From contig WHUX01000309.1 of NCBI GenBank assembly GCA_015179025.1, forward strand, positions 1-49,550: 49,550 nt of DNA, given 5' to 3'. Source of the DNA: Terfezia claveryi (taxonomy: Eukaryota > Ascomycota > Pezizomycetes > Pezizales > Pezizaceae). Positions 20,251 to 30,419 of this stretch are shown here, one piece after another. A program made the position numbers and the translations under genes. The stretch's first letter is position 1, and every line of letters starts with the position of its first letter. The notes beneath the pieces were generated by a model that ran no database searches, was not told the DNA's origin, and was given only the letters and a program-made list of their open reading frames with translations.

Positions 20251-20783
20251 TATACCTCCTGTTTCACCTCCAGGCCTAGCCTTCCCTCCTATTTATTATT
20301 GTTCAACATTGTTTTAACCGGTATCGGCTCGAGTGAGCAGAATCTGAACCCTAGTCTGTCCTCTGCTTGTTTCAAGGACATGTTACTATACGATGTAATT
20401 TATTTGGACTTTTGATTCTTGTTGCTCTTTTTGTTCCCTGCTTGAGTAGCGAAAGAAGCAGTTCGCTAAGGTGAGACCATAGCCGAGGTTATGATTCTGG
20501 ACGAGGTGAGGTTTAGCTAGGAAGCAGAGCAGGTAACATTTCGGCCGAGGAAAGACATGATGGTATAACTAATGAGTAAGAGGGATGGATAATATACATT
20601 TAGCCTATACTTATAAGGTAAAGGAGACACTAGGAGGGAATCGCAAATGTGATAACTAGCTGAGCCTAGTTACCAGTGTATACTGTATCATTCCTTCAAA
20701 ACCACCATTAGCTGCATCTCACATTGATATCCACACTCTGAAGAACCCAGCTTACCTTTGAGATCCTTTGGCCGGAATCGTAG
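20251..20783. other. Intergenic or relic sequence, nothing recognised
   Basis: Moderate-GC sequence without an open frame of note. The phrase GAGGTTATGATTCTGGACGAG and flanks give no recognisable protein in either strand. It is possibly part of an older element. Confidence 0.4.
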
Positions 20784-21008
20784 TGTTAGGACCCCTTTGG
20801 GTATTGTAGTAGGTCGAGGATAAGGATAATCAGAGAAGGAGGTATAGAATAATATGAATGTATAAGATCTCTAATAAGAACCTTATAAAGGTCCTTGCCA
20901 AGATTCCTGCCAAGGCTGCCTATATACCTATCTAGGTAATGCAAGTAATGCAACGCAGGTAACTTCTGGGATGATAGGTCATACAGATCATACATAGCAA
21001 CACTAACA
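20784..21008. repeat. Possible solo LTR (225 bp)
   Basis: The sequence starts TGTTAGGACCCC and ends ACACTAACA, giving inverted TGTTAG/CTAACA ends of the sort found on short copia-type LTRs. The flanking five bases (CGTAG and GTGAA) do not form a duplication, and no second copy is in the window, so this rests on the termini alone. Confidence 0.3.
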
Positions 21009-21205
21009 GTGAATAGACAAATGAATAGCTACTAAAGGAACACTTCACCTAATATGAGTGTGTATGAATGATATAAGTGTATAAGACTATTAGATAGTGC
21101 AAATATATGAGTAAGTACTATATATAATAGGGAAGTGGATCACAACAGGGATCTGGATCATTATATTTCATATTGCTTTTTTAGTATTGCCCTATATTTG
21201 TAGCC

Positions 21206-22239
21206 CTACTACGTAATGAGTAATCTGACAATCAACTTGCAATCAACTATAAGGACAATAATAGTTATAATAGAGCGAGTTAAACTACATCAAGTTAAAG
21301 AATTAAAAAAGAAAAGGTCTATTATTAAGGCAATTCAGTGATATAATAGAGGAAAGTATTCTAGTATCTATCAAGCTATAGAGAGCAAAGGATTACTTTA
21401 GTATACCATATTACAAGGTTAGTCAAAAGGCCATAAGGTAAAATGAAAGGCCCATGAGCTGGAACAAATATTAGAAGAGGTAGAAGAGTGTTCTATAGTT
21501 AAGTAAATTAAAGATATGAATTATTATAGTATTCTGATGAGAGTAAATAGTATGTAGGAGACTACTTTAAGGATTTTATGAGAGTAAAAAGGGCCAAAAA
21601 ATAGAACAGTAAAGTTAGAAGAGTATTGGATAAGCCAATTTCTTAATTGCTACCCATATTTTGCATCTAAATTCAGTACTTAAGTTCATCAGTAATAAAT
21701 TGTCTTCTCCGATCTATAAATACTTAAGCAGTTCTTCAATGTTTTAGGGCTAATAATTAAGTAGAATAAGATCTAGCCATACAACCTATGTAATATAGAT
21801 GAAAAGGAGTTACAAATGAGGAAGTCAACTTAAGTGAAGATTATATGTATACAAGACAGAAAGAGTCCACCTTTAATGAAAGATGATAACTGGAAATTAA
21901 TTACTACAATTGAGACAATTGCAGCTAATGGAATATTTCTACCACTAATAATTATATATAAAGAGAAAGTACAGTTAGCTCAATAGTATAACTACCTCAA
22001 TGAGGAAGATAAAGATACTATCTTCTCCATTTCACCTAAAGGATAAACCAATCAAGTTCTAGGACTAGAATATTTATGACTACTATTTGAGCCTCTTATA
22101 TACAAGTGGTATGATCTATATATAATTCAAAATAAGAACAGATACTAATAATCTATAAGAATGAAGAATTCTAGAAAGAAGCAATTATTAGTTGTAGATA
22201 GTTATAACTTATATTTTAGTATGGATTTTCTATGATTCT
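21206..22239 (+). pseudogene. E: Fot1/pogo-type DDE transposase (disrupted)
   Basis: Plus-strand translation with stops gives an N-terminal region (IIKAIQ, stop, YNRGKYSSIYQAIESKG) like the helix-turn-helix of Fot1 transposases. The DDE_1 core follows: NLCNIDEKELQM (first Asp), RKSPPLMKDDNWKLITTIET, YLNEEDKDTIFSISPKG and VVDSYNLYFSMDFL (second Asp). These elements move by TA-targeted cut and paste. Many Trp and Gln codons are TAG. It is truncated at 22239 by the B2 LTR, and the remainder is not found after the nested retroelements. Confidence 0.75.
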
Positions 22240-22792
22240 TATCACAACCGTCCCTTACCAGCCTAGCCTGACCTCATTATTATTATTTGTTATTCCTTCT
22301 GGCATCACCTGCAATGCAAGTGATAGTGTTGATATCTCGGCTCCTGAGATAAAGGGTCTCTAAAACCTTATTCCTTTTAATGGCCTTGGCTAGAAAGGAA
22401 GCCTGTATATATAGCTTACTCTGTCCGCCCTTTCATTGGATCCCTATCCAATATCTTGTGTACCCAATACAGGACCTTGCTTCCCCTATGCTGGTGTACC
22501 TTCTCTATACACCCCCTTGTTCTATGAACAACTCCACAGAAACAGCTGCCTCCTTCTGACATATATAGCAACTGCTTCTATATGTCTCGTACCTCTTACC
22601 CTTGTCTCCCATTCTAGCCTTCCCTTAGTCATATATATAGTGTTCCTATGTATGTATTACCCTAGCCCTGCCCTTGACTTGCCCCTATCCTCTCCCCAGA
22701 TCACACATGTAGCGCGCTTACATGTGTGATTTCCCCTTGCCACTCCTCCAGTGTACCCCTTAGTCACTTTGTCCTCTGGAACCCTTGTTACA
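22240..22792 (+). repeat. 5' LTR of B2 (553 bp)
   Basis: It begins TATCACAACCGTCCC (TG changed to TA) and ends CCTTGTTACA. A TATATATA box is at 22406-22413. Its best-preserved hairpin is ATCACACATGTA / TACATGTGTGAT (22700-22711 with 22719-22730, loop GCGCGCT), a perfect 12-bp stem. The length matches the B1 LTRs (554 and 555 bp). Confidence 0.85.
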
Positions 22793-22859
22793 CTACGTTG
22801 GATCCCTCTGATCAACCAGTATGCTCAATAGCTACCCAAGGCTCCACTCTCACTACCAG

Positions 22860-24074
22860 GTTTCAAGTCTAGCAAGTCCTGCCTATTCCTATGAACTAGG
22901 CCGACCTCGGTAGTTATTGCCAGACTATTATCAATATATACCTTGCCACGGATGCCTTAGGCTAATGACTAGAATTAGCCATACATAAAGGCCAACAAAA
23001 ACAGACTAGAACTAATAACAAGGTCACGATACTCACTGAAGACCTCCTCTCATGCCAGGCCGACCTCGCCTCCTGCCAAAGCAACCTCATGACTGCTCAA
23101 AACGACTTAATCAATGAAAGAAGAACTATCCAGACTCTAAATAGGGCCCTGAACACGATTGAAACCTAAGCAGCTCTAGCACTCTAAGCATCTCAGGCAC
23201 CCAAGACCTAGGATCTCCCCACCCTACCAAAGTTTAATGGTGATAGGACTCGCTTGAAAGCCTAGAAAAATTCCATCAAGATCAAACTGAATAGGAATGC
23301 TGCAAAGTTCTCTACTATTCAGCACTGATTAGCCTATGTATATGGCCTACTGGAGGGCATAGCTTTGGACCAGGTCCAACCTTATGTGCTCAATGACTAC
23401 TTCAACCTCCCTGACATCACTGCTTTATTCACAATACTCAACCACACTTTTGGAGACCCAGATCCTATAGGTACAACAACTCATACTCTCTGAGAACTAA
23501 CATAGAGAGGACATAACCTCTCAGCATATGTGGCTAATTCTCAAGGTTGGCAGTAAAGGTGGAGTGAAATAATTTAGTGAAGCAGGAACAATTCGAGGAA
23601 GGCCTCAATATTGAGCTCAAAAAGGCCCTTCTGCAATCTCTAGATGTTAAAACTCTCAATGAATATATTGATCAGGCATTGAAGATGAAGCAAAAATTGG
23701 CTAGATTGAGAGCCCAGACCAACGCCTCCAGTACCTATTAGCCTGTGAGAGTACAGCACCCCCAGGGCTAAACGCAGCAACTGCGACCCCAGAACCTGAG
23801 CCCTCAGATCCAAGCTATGGCCAATAAGCTAGCCCACCCATCTCTTGTAGCTGGCGGCACTACACCTATGGATTTATTATTAGAAAGGCCCTGCCTGATA
23901 CAAGAAGAGAGGGAATGTCGCCTCAATAATAGGTTGTGTATCAGCTGTAGGAAAGAGAATCACTTTATTGTAGTATGTCCCTTCCACAAGAACCGCTCCC
24001 TAGCTACCTATACTATATCCGAGTCATGGATTGAGGAAGTTAAAGAATCGGGAAAAGCCCTGTCCCTTGCCTAG
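22860..24074 (+). pseudogene. gag of B2
   Basis: Gag is traced from an N-terminal coiled-coil-like region through PKFNGDRTRLKA-type sequence, YVYGLLEGIALDQVQP and FGDPDPIG. The final open stretch from 23817 carries an intact zinc knuckle CISCRKENHFIVVC (about 23938-23980). It ends at the TAG at 24072, after the GGGAAAA slippery site. Several earlier stops and at least one frameshift inactivate it. The knuckle His (CAC at 23961) is the reference for the mutated B1 copy. Confidence 0.8.
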
Positions 24075-24095
24075 TTACTGATACTAGCAAGTGAC
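24050..24095 (+). promoter_or_regulatory. -1 ribosomal frameshift signal, B2 gag-pol
   Basis: GGGAAAA (24050-24056) lies in gag phase TCG GGA AAA, then the 5-nt spacer GCCCT. A stem GTCCCTTG (24062-24069) pairs with CAAGTGAC (24088-24095) with one mismatch, and an inner CTAG/CTAG pairs as well. Pol continues in the -1 frame (24122 onwards). The site is shared with B1. Confidence 0.75.
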
Positions 24096-26400
24096 CAACT
24101 TCAGATCATTTATCTCTATCTTTGTCTACCTTTTCTGTTTCTTCTGCTTCTGTTATTGACAAATCTCGCTTGTTCAGTAAGTATTTTGTTGTATCTATCT
24201 CTCTCAGAATCAATAATAAAACAATCAATATGTCAGTACTTATAGATTGTGGAACTTCAGGAATTGTATTCATTGACCAGGCCTTTGTCAGTAAATTCTC
24301 CATACCTACATCCAAGCTCAAAACTCTCTATGTTTTGGATGTTATTGATGGTTGACCTATCTCCTTCGGAGACATCACTGATATTGTATATGTGCCTGCC
24401 CTAGTCGGAGATCACTCTAAGTTAAACCTTCTGATATTCGTCACTAAGCTAAAATATCCGATTGTCCTCAGAATCCTATAGCTCCGAATTCATGATATAT
24501 TAGTCAGCTTTAGCTCTTATACCCTGCAGTTCAATAGCCCTTACTGCAAAAAATACTATAGAAACCCAAAAGCTACCATTACAAGGCTGTACACATTGCC
24601 GCCCCCAATAATCTATCTGACCCAGTTAGTACACCCGCCCGTGCATATCGATGCCAATTCCTCTATCTCCCCTGCTTTCGCCTCTATTCCCCTTATTTCC
24701 CCTGTCTTACCACTTCCAAAACCTCTGAATATTAGCTTTATTGGGGCAGGGGCTTTCACTTACCTCACTCAGAGGCACAAGTTGAAGAGTTAGGCTCTGT
24801 CCATCCATGAGGTGAACCTAGAGATTGATAAGACACGGTCTAAGAAGGAGTGGAAGTCTATAGTTCTAGATGAATACCACGAATTTATTGACCTAGTCTT
24901 GGAGAAGGCCACAGAAAAGCTCGTACCCCACCAGCCTTATGACCATACTATTCTACTGATAGAGGGTAAGACTCCCCTCTATAGGCCTCTCTAAGGAATA
25001 TCCTAGTTAAAGCTGAAAGCTTTGAAGAAATACATAGAGGAAAACCTCAATAAAAGCTTTATTTGCCATAGCTCCTCCCCAATGGGCGCCCCTGTACTCT
25101 TCATAAAGAAATCAGATAGCTCTCTCTAGTTGTGTGTTGATTATCAGGGCTTGAAAGAGATAATGGTTAAAAACAGGTATCCCTTACCTCTGATCTAGGT
25201 GACATTAGCTAGGCTTTCCAAGGCAAAATGGTTCACCAAATTGGATTTGAGAGGGGCATACAACCTAGTACGAATTGCTAAGGGGAAGAAGTAGAAGACT
25301 ACCTTTTGGACATGATATGGCCATTTTGAGAATAATATTATGCCCTTCTGCCTAACTAATGCCTCGGCCTCCTTCCAATACTTTATTAATAATACCCTAT
25401 GAGACTTCTTGGATATGTTCTGCATGGCCTACCTTAATGATATCCTAATCTATTCAAACACCCTAGTAGAGTACAAGATCTATGTCGGACAAGGGCTGGA
25501 AAAGCTGGAGCAAGCTAGATTGTACCTCAAGCCTGAAAAGTATGAGTTTTATATATAGGAGGTCAGGTATCTGGAATTAATCATTACTACAGAAGGTATC
25601 CAGATGGACTCTGCAAAGGTTGCCGCTATCTAGGAATAGCAAATCCCAGTAAATCTCAAGAATGTTCAAGCCTTCCTAGGGTTCACTAACTTCTACTGAT
25701 AGTTCAATCTAGAGTATTCAAAAATTGTAGTCCCCCTCACAGCTCTGACCAAAAAAGACTAGTGCTTCGACTAGAGTTCAGAAGTCCAGTTGGCCTTCCA
25801 GAACCTCAAGGAAGCCTTCTGCTCCATAACAATACTGGCCCATTTCAACCCTGACTATGAATGTGTCATCGAAACTGATGCTTCCGACTATATTATATAG
25901 GAATCCTGTTCTAGGATGATGAAAACGGTATCCTCCATCCAGTAGCTTACTTCTTAAAAAAGCACTCTCCGGCTGAGTGCAATTATGAGATCTATGACAA
26001 GGAGTTGATGGCCATTGTAAGAGCATTCGAGAAGTGGAGGCCATACCTGAAGTCAGCTAAAGGGATTATCGAGGTATTATATGATTATAAAAACCTTGAA
26101 TATTTCATAACCACCAAGCTGCTCAACTGACAGAAGTTAGGTGGTCAGAATTCCTCACTCGGTTTAACTTTAAGATTAGATACTGTCCTAGAAAGGCTGG
26201 TGGCAAGCCCAATGCATTAACCTAGAGATTAGGAGATCTCCCTAAGGAGGGGGATGAAAGACTAAAATACCAAAATCAGGTGGTATTGAAGCCCAAATAT
26301 CTTGATCTGGTAGTTAATATCCTACCCAAAGTTGAGGCTAATGCAGAAGCTAATACAGAAGCTAATACGGAAGCTAAAGCTGAGGTTGATACAGGAGCCA
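24075..26400 (+). pseudogene. pol of B2: protease, reverse transcriptase, RNase H
   Basis: The protease has VLIDCGTSGIVFIDQAFV with an intact-looking D-C-G-T-S-G. RT runs from EEWKSIVLDEYHEFIDL-like sequence (24812) through KLVPHQPYDHT, WFTKLDLRGAYNLV and the catalytic box decayed to YLNDILIYSN. RNase H includes ETDASDYI and [20 protein letters not shown]. More than a dozen stops interrupt it, most of them TAG at positions where B1 or the family keeps Trp or Gln. Confidence 0.85.
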
Positions 26401-27067
26401 ACCTTTGACAACTAGTGAGACAGGCATATGAGGACGACCCCCTAGCTAAGAAAATTATCACTGTAGTAGATACTAGCCAGTCCCACTACCCCAAAATCTC
26501 CCTAGCCAAATATACTGTCTATGAGGGCCTCCTATACTATTATGAATGGCTCTATATACTAGAAGGAGAAGGGTTAAGGCTGAGGCTGATCGAGGAGCAC
26601 TATGACACCTTAGTGGCAGGTCACCTTGGAGTGGCCAAGATGTTAGACCTTCTATCTAGGGAGTATACTTGGATTGACTAGCAGAAGGACATGGAGTGGT
26701 AAATACAGAATTGCTATATGTACAAATGTGCCAAGCCTGTCCGCCACACCCCATATAGTACTCTGAAGCCCCTGGATATCCCGGATCAGCCATGGCTGCA
26801 CCTGACCATAGATTTTGTGATGGGATTGCCGGAAAACTTGGAATTCAATGCAATCCTAATGGTAGTAGACCGGTTGACAAAGATGAGGCATGTTGTACCT
26901 TGTCGGGATACCTGTTCTACTCAGGAGCTGGCCAACCTCTACCTTAATAATGTGTTCTAGTATTATGGGCTCCCTGAATCCATTGTGTCTAACCATGGTC
27001 CTCAGTTCACCTCGAACTTTTGGAGAGCCTTCTGTAAGCTTCTAAGAATTAAAGTACATTTGTTAAT
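26401..27067 (+). pseudogene. Integrase of B2 (split by B1)
   Basis: Open stretches 26415-26681 and 26718-26960 give the zinc-domain lead (LVAGHLGVAKMLDLLSREYTW, CYMYKCAKPVRH). The catalytic core follows with WLHLTIDFVMGLPEN (first Asp) and LMVVDRLTKMRHVVPC, then [10 protein letters not shown], where the second Asp position reads Asn. The protein stops at VHL where B1 inserted and resumes at 42313. Confidence 0.85.
27063..27067. repeat. Target-site duplication of B1, left copy (GTTAA)
   Basis: GTTAA here pairs with GTCAA at 42313-42317. The single difference is C to T before A, a RIP-type change. Excising B1 and one copy rejoins the B2 integrase as VHLSIVYHLQTD, colinear with VHLFTAYYLQTD of B1. 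Confidence 0.85.
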
Positions 27068-27621
27068 GTCATAACCGTCTTCCCTTTACCTTCAGGTTGT
27101 TGTTGTCTAGCGTTCTTGGTTGTCATTATTGTCGGAAAGTCTATTAGGTGTCTATGTATATATAGACCTTAGCTCTCGCACTCTTGTTGGATCCCCATCC
27201 AATGTCTAGTATACCCAATACAGGACCTTACTTCTTCCTGCACTTGTGCACCTCTCTTGTACATATCCTTATCTCATACAAAGAACTTTGCAGCATAGCT
27301 ACCTCCCTCTGACATATATAGCAACCACTTCTGCATGTCTCTTTTTATATGTCTCTTGTCCTTGTATCTTACCCCCAGCCCTTGTCCCATCCCAGCCTCC
27401 TCCTAATCACATATGTAGCATTCCTATATATGTCTTGCCCTAGCTCCTACCTTCTGAATATCCTGCCTCCCGTGACATCGTCCATGACATCTATAATAGG
27501 TGTCCATGACAAGCCTAGTTTTCCTAGTTACATATATAGCGCTCCTATGTGTGTCTCACCTCGTTCCTATCCTCGCCCTAGCATACCCCTTGGTCGCCTT
27601 ATCCCCAGAGCCATTATCACA
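27068..27621 (+). repeat. 5' LTR of B1 (554 bp)
   Basis: It starts TGTCATAACCGTCTTCC and ends CCATTATCACA. A TATATATA box lies at 27157-27164. The hairpin modules near 27414 and 27524 are weakened by CA-to-TA changes relative to the 3' LTR. The bases after the LTR, CCATGTTGGATTGCTCTG, resemble B2 (CTACGTTGGATCCCTCTG) and probably contain the primer-binding site (TTGGAT...), although I cannot assign the tRNA. Confidence 0.88.
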
Positions 27622-27689
27622 CCATGTTGGATTGCTCTGACCAACTGGTACAATGTCCAAACCAACCCTATTACCTACTGACAAGTTCT

Positions 27690-28828
27690 AAACATGGCGG
27701 GAAACCCCAATACCCTCAGACCCAGCCCAGCTGTTGGAATACTACCAAATGGCCATTAATATCTTTACTGCCACTTATAAGATTAGTGAAAAACAAGGAG
27801 CAGAGCTCCAGGACACCCAACGAAGGCTGAAAGATACCGAAGATGAAATCCTCCTTCTCTGAGAGGACCTCACTGACGACTGAATAACTATGCGCAATCT
27901 CAACTATACTCTTGCCGCTGCAATTGCATAGGTACCTTCGACTGCCACACCCACCAAAACTCAAGACCTTCCCACCCCACCCAAATTTAATAGTGAATGG
28001 GCCCGCCTCAAGGCCTGGAAAAACTCTATCAATATTAAGCTCAATGGAGATGCCACTAAGTTTCCAACCACCCAGCACAAACTTGTGTACGTTTATGGCC
28101 TGCTGGAGGGGTTGGCCCTAGACTAAGTCCAGCCCTATGAGTTGGAAATAAATACCAAACTAACAGATATCCCCACCCTATTTGTGATCCTTGACTGAGC
28201 ATTCGGAGATCCGGATCCAGAGGGAATGGCTACCTGAGCCCTCCAGGCCCTCCGACAAAGAAACACTAACCTGGCCACCTATATGGTTGAATTCTCTAGG
28301 CTGGCTGCAGAAGTCGACTGGAGCGACAAGATCAAACTGGACCAATTCCAGGAAGGCTTAAGTGTGGAACTCAGACAAGCACTTATCAATTTCCTAGATG
28401 TCCCCACCCTTGAAGAATTCATTGATCAAGCCAGCCGATTGGAGCAAAAGATGACCAGGTTTAGAAACAGCCTTAAAGCCTCCCCTACAACAGCACCCCC
28501 CCAATCGACCTTCTCAGCCCCTCACCCCAAGCTATAGGTCCCCGTAACCCCCCCGAACAAGCCGGCCCACCCTTCTCTCTTGGCAGGCGGACCGGCCCCT
28601 ATGGACTTTTTTGGGGGCAGACCCCACCTGACCCAAGAAGAGAGGGAATGCTACTGGAATAATAGGTTATGCATAGCCTGTGGGAAGGCCGACTACTTCA
28701 TTGTAGCCTGTCCCCTTCAAAAAAACTACTTTCTGGCCGTTCATGCCATCTCCAACCACCTAGCTAATACTCCAGAACCTAGGATTGTGGAGGTGGACGA
28801 GTCGGGAAAAGCCCTGTCCCTTGTCTAG
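27690..28828 (+). pseudogene. gag of B1
   Basis: A coiled-coil-like N-terminus (QLLEYYQMAINIFTATYKI), then TPPKFNSEWARLKAWKNSI, YVYGLLEGLALD, FGDPDPEG and the open stretch from 28283 with FSRLAAEVDWSDKIKLDQF. The knuckle at about 28672-28715 reads CIACGKADYFIVAC. The His ligand is Tyr (TAC at 28694) where B2 has CAC, a C-to-T change before A. TAG and TGA stops occur in the first half. Gag ends at TAG 28826-28828. Confidence 0.85.
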
Positions 28829-28849
28829 TTGTTGACACTAGCAAGGGAC
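28804..28849 (+). promoter_or_regulatory. -1 ribosomal frameshift signal, B1 gag-pol
   Basis: The slippery heptamer GGGAAAA (28804-28810) is in the correct phase (TCG GGA AAA), followed by the 5-nt spacer GCCCT. A perfect 8-bp stem GTCCCTTG (28816-28823) / CAAGGGAC (28842-28849) extends inward by CTAG/CTAG around a one-base bulge. Gag stops inside the stem (TAG 28826). The -1 frame runs open from the site into protease. This matches the canonical X XXY YYZ plus spacer plus hairpin layout. Confidence 0.85.
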
Positions 28850-29737
28850 CTGCACTAGGTCATTTGTCATTATCTGCATTTTCTGTTCCTTTACCCTTTG
28901 CTCCGTCTGTGACTGTTGACAAGTCTCACCTATTCAGTAAGTATTTTGTTGTACCTATCATAATATCCTTCAATGATAAGATACTCGTCACATCAGCTCT
29001 CATAGACTATAGAGCCTCAGGAATTGCTTTTACTGACCAGGCCTTTGTTAGTAAACATTGTACATCTATATCCAAGCTCAAAACCCCCTGCCTTCTTGAC
29101 ATTATCGATGGTCAACCCATCTCCTCTAGAGCTATCACGGAACTTGCATGCCTCCCTAGTACCTTTGGAAACCATACCAAAAACCTGCCCATGTTCATTA
29201 CTAAGCTCAAATACTCTATTGTCCTAGGTATCCCTTAGCTCAGGATGCATGATATCTCCGTCAACTTTGGTTCGTACACTCTGCTGTTTAACAGTCCCTA
29301 TTGTAAGAAGCATTATAGAAATTTGGAGGCTACTGTCATTAGGCTGTGTGCTCTACCACCCCCTATAGATCACCCAACCTAGATAGTATATCAGACTGCC
29401 ACATCAATGCTACAAATCCCCCTGTCTCCCCCGTCTCCCCTGTCTCCTCTGTTTCCCCTATCTCCCCTGTTCTTCTTGCTCTACCGGCCTCCCCAAAGCC
29501 CCTTAATATCAACTTTATTGGAGCAGGGGCCTTTGATTACCTGACCAAGTGACATAAGCTCAAGGTACATATACTTTCCATCTATGAGATAAATCTGGAG
29601 ATCAACAAGCTATGGCCCAAAGAGGAGTGGAAAGCTATAGTACCGGATGAATACTACAAGTTCATTGACCTGTTCTCGGAAAAAGCTACAGAGAAGTTAG
29701 CACCCCACCAACTATATGACCATACGATTCCGCTAAT
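28811..29737 (+). pseudogene. B1 pol, protease and start of RT
   Basis: The -1 frame reads SPVPCLVVDTSKGPALGHLS into the protease. The active-site region is ALIDYRASGIAFTDQAFV, where the expected D-C-G has become D-Y-R by two G-to-A changes (B2 keeps DCG). The stretch to 29238 ends in YSIVLGIP. RT begins around 29520 (FIGAGAFDYLT) and reaches LAPHQLYDHTIPL before A2 interrupts at 29738. Confidence 0.85.
29733..29737. repeat. Target-site duplication of A2, left copy (CTAAT)
   Basis: CTAAT is repeated exactly at 38691-38695. Removing A2 plus one copy joins the family B reverse transcriptase in frame. Confidence 0.95.
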
Positions 29738-30112
29738 TGTAATGGAGAACGTTGTTTCATTGCTTATATAATTGATTATATACTTTTGTATTTCCTATAT
29801 TACTACTATGTTATGTAACTAAGCTCTCGGTTGAAGGACTAGCCTTCTACCACCTCCTATTGCTTTATAAGTGTCCATAGCACGCGGAATTTGCCATGGG
29901 AACTTCCATGGAACTTGCCATATAAGCACACCCTCATTATAGCCGCGTGACCTCTGTTTAAGGCGTGTGACTCATTACTATGGCCACATGACCATTGTTT
30001 AAGGCGTGTGACTCATTACTATGGCCACATGACCCCTTTTGTACAGTGCACCACCTTCTAGTGTACCACCCTTTATTGTATTTATTTCCTTAGTCATCAG
30101 ATCTCAGAGGAG

Positions 30113-30120
30113 TATAAATA
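30113..30120 (+). promoter_or_regulatory. TATA box of A2 5' LTR
   Basis: TATAAATA in the context GAGGAGTATAAATAGGCCGC, conserved in all four family A LTRs. Transcription of element RNA would start roughly 25-35 bases downstream if the spacing is typical. Confidence 0.65.
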
Positions 30121-30126
30121 GGCCGC

Positions 30127-30146
30127 TGGATTCCCTCTGGAATCCA
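30127..30146 (+). other. Hairpin in LTR, likely at the 5' end of element RNA
   Basis: TGGATTCC / GGAATCCA with loop CTCT, a perfect 8-bp stem starting 7 bp after the TATA box and conserved in the other copies. Two more perfect hairpins follow: GTTCCC TTT GGGAAC (30273-30287) and CTGAGGT CTT ACCTCAG (30315-30331). Confidence 0.6.
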
Positions 30147-30419
30147 AAAAGAGAGAGACAAGAAACAAGCAAGCAAGCATTCAGAGCAAGCAAGCCTATA
30201 TTCCGATCAGATCAAGATCATATAGCTTAGATAGCACAAATCAATATAGATAGATTACACCAGTTAATTACTGTTCCCTTTGGGAACGTCCCACCTAGTA
30301 ATCTCCCTATCCTTCTGAGGTCTTACCTCAGCAGAACCGAAATACACAAACGTCCGTGCCTACAGATATAGATTGTATAAACGGTACCGAATGAATACTG
30401 TCTAATACTATTCATTACA

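Larger units (their letters stand above)
22240..27067 (+). mobile_element. Ty3/gypsy family B, copy B2, 5' part
   Basis: LTR (22240-22792), gag, -1 frameshift signal, protease, RT, RNase H and integrase through VHL in its C-terminal catalytic half. B1 then interrupts it. The integrase continues at 42313-42375 (SIVYHLQTDSQSERMNTII) after B1, in frame. B2 has no visible 3' end beyond 42375. RIP-type stops are dense, and the element is dead. Confidence 0.88.
29738..30419 (+). repeat. 5' LTR of A2 (682 bp)
   Basis: It runs from TGTAATGGAGAACG to ATTCATTACA. The upstream part has a 41-bp direct repeat (29956 and 29997 starts, GTTTAAGGCGTGTGACTC...). It also holds a TATA box and three short perfect hairpins in the likely transcribed part. 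Other copies are at 6216-6889, 38024-38690 and 44966-45643. Confidence 0.95.

Noticed and set aside
20784..21008. Definite solo LTR.
   Set aside because: Termini look right, but flanks give no 5-bp duplication and there is no second copy, so it is listed only at low confidence.
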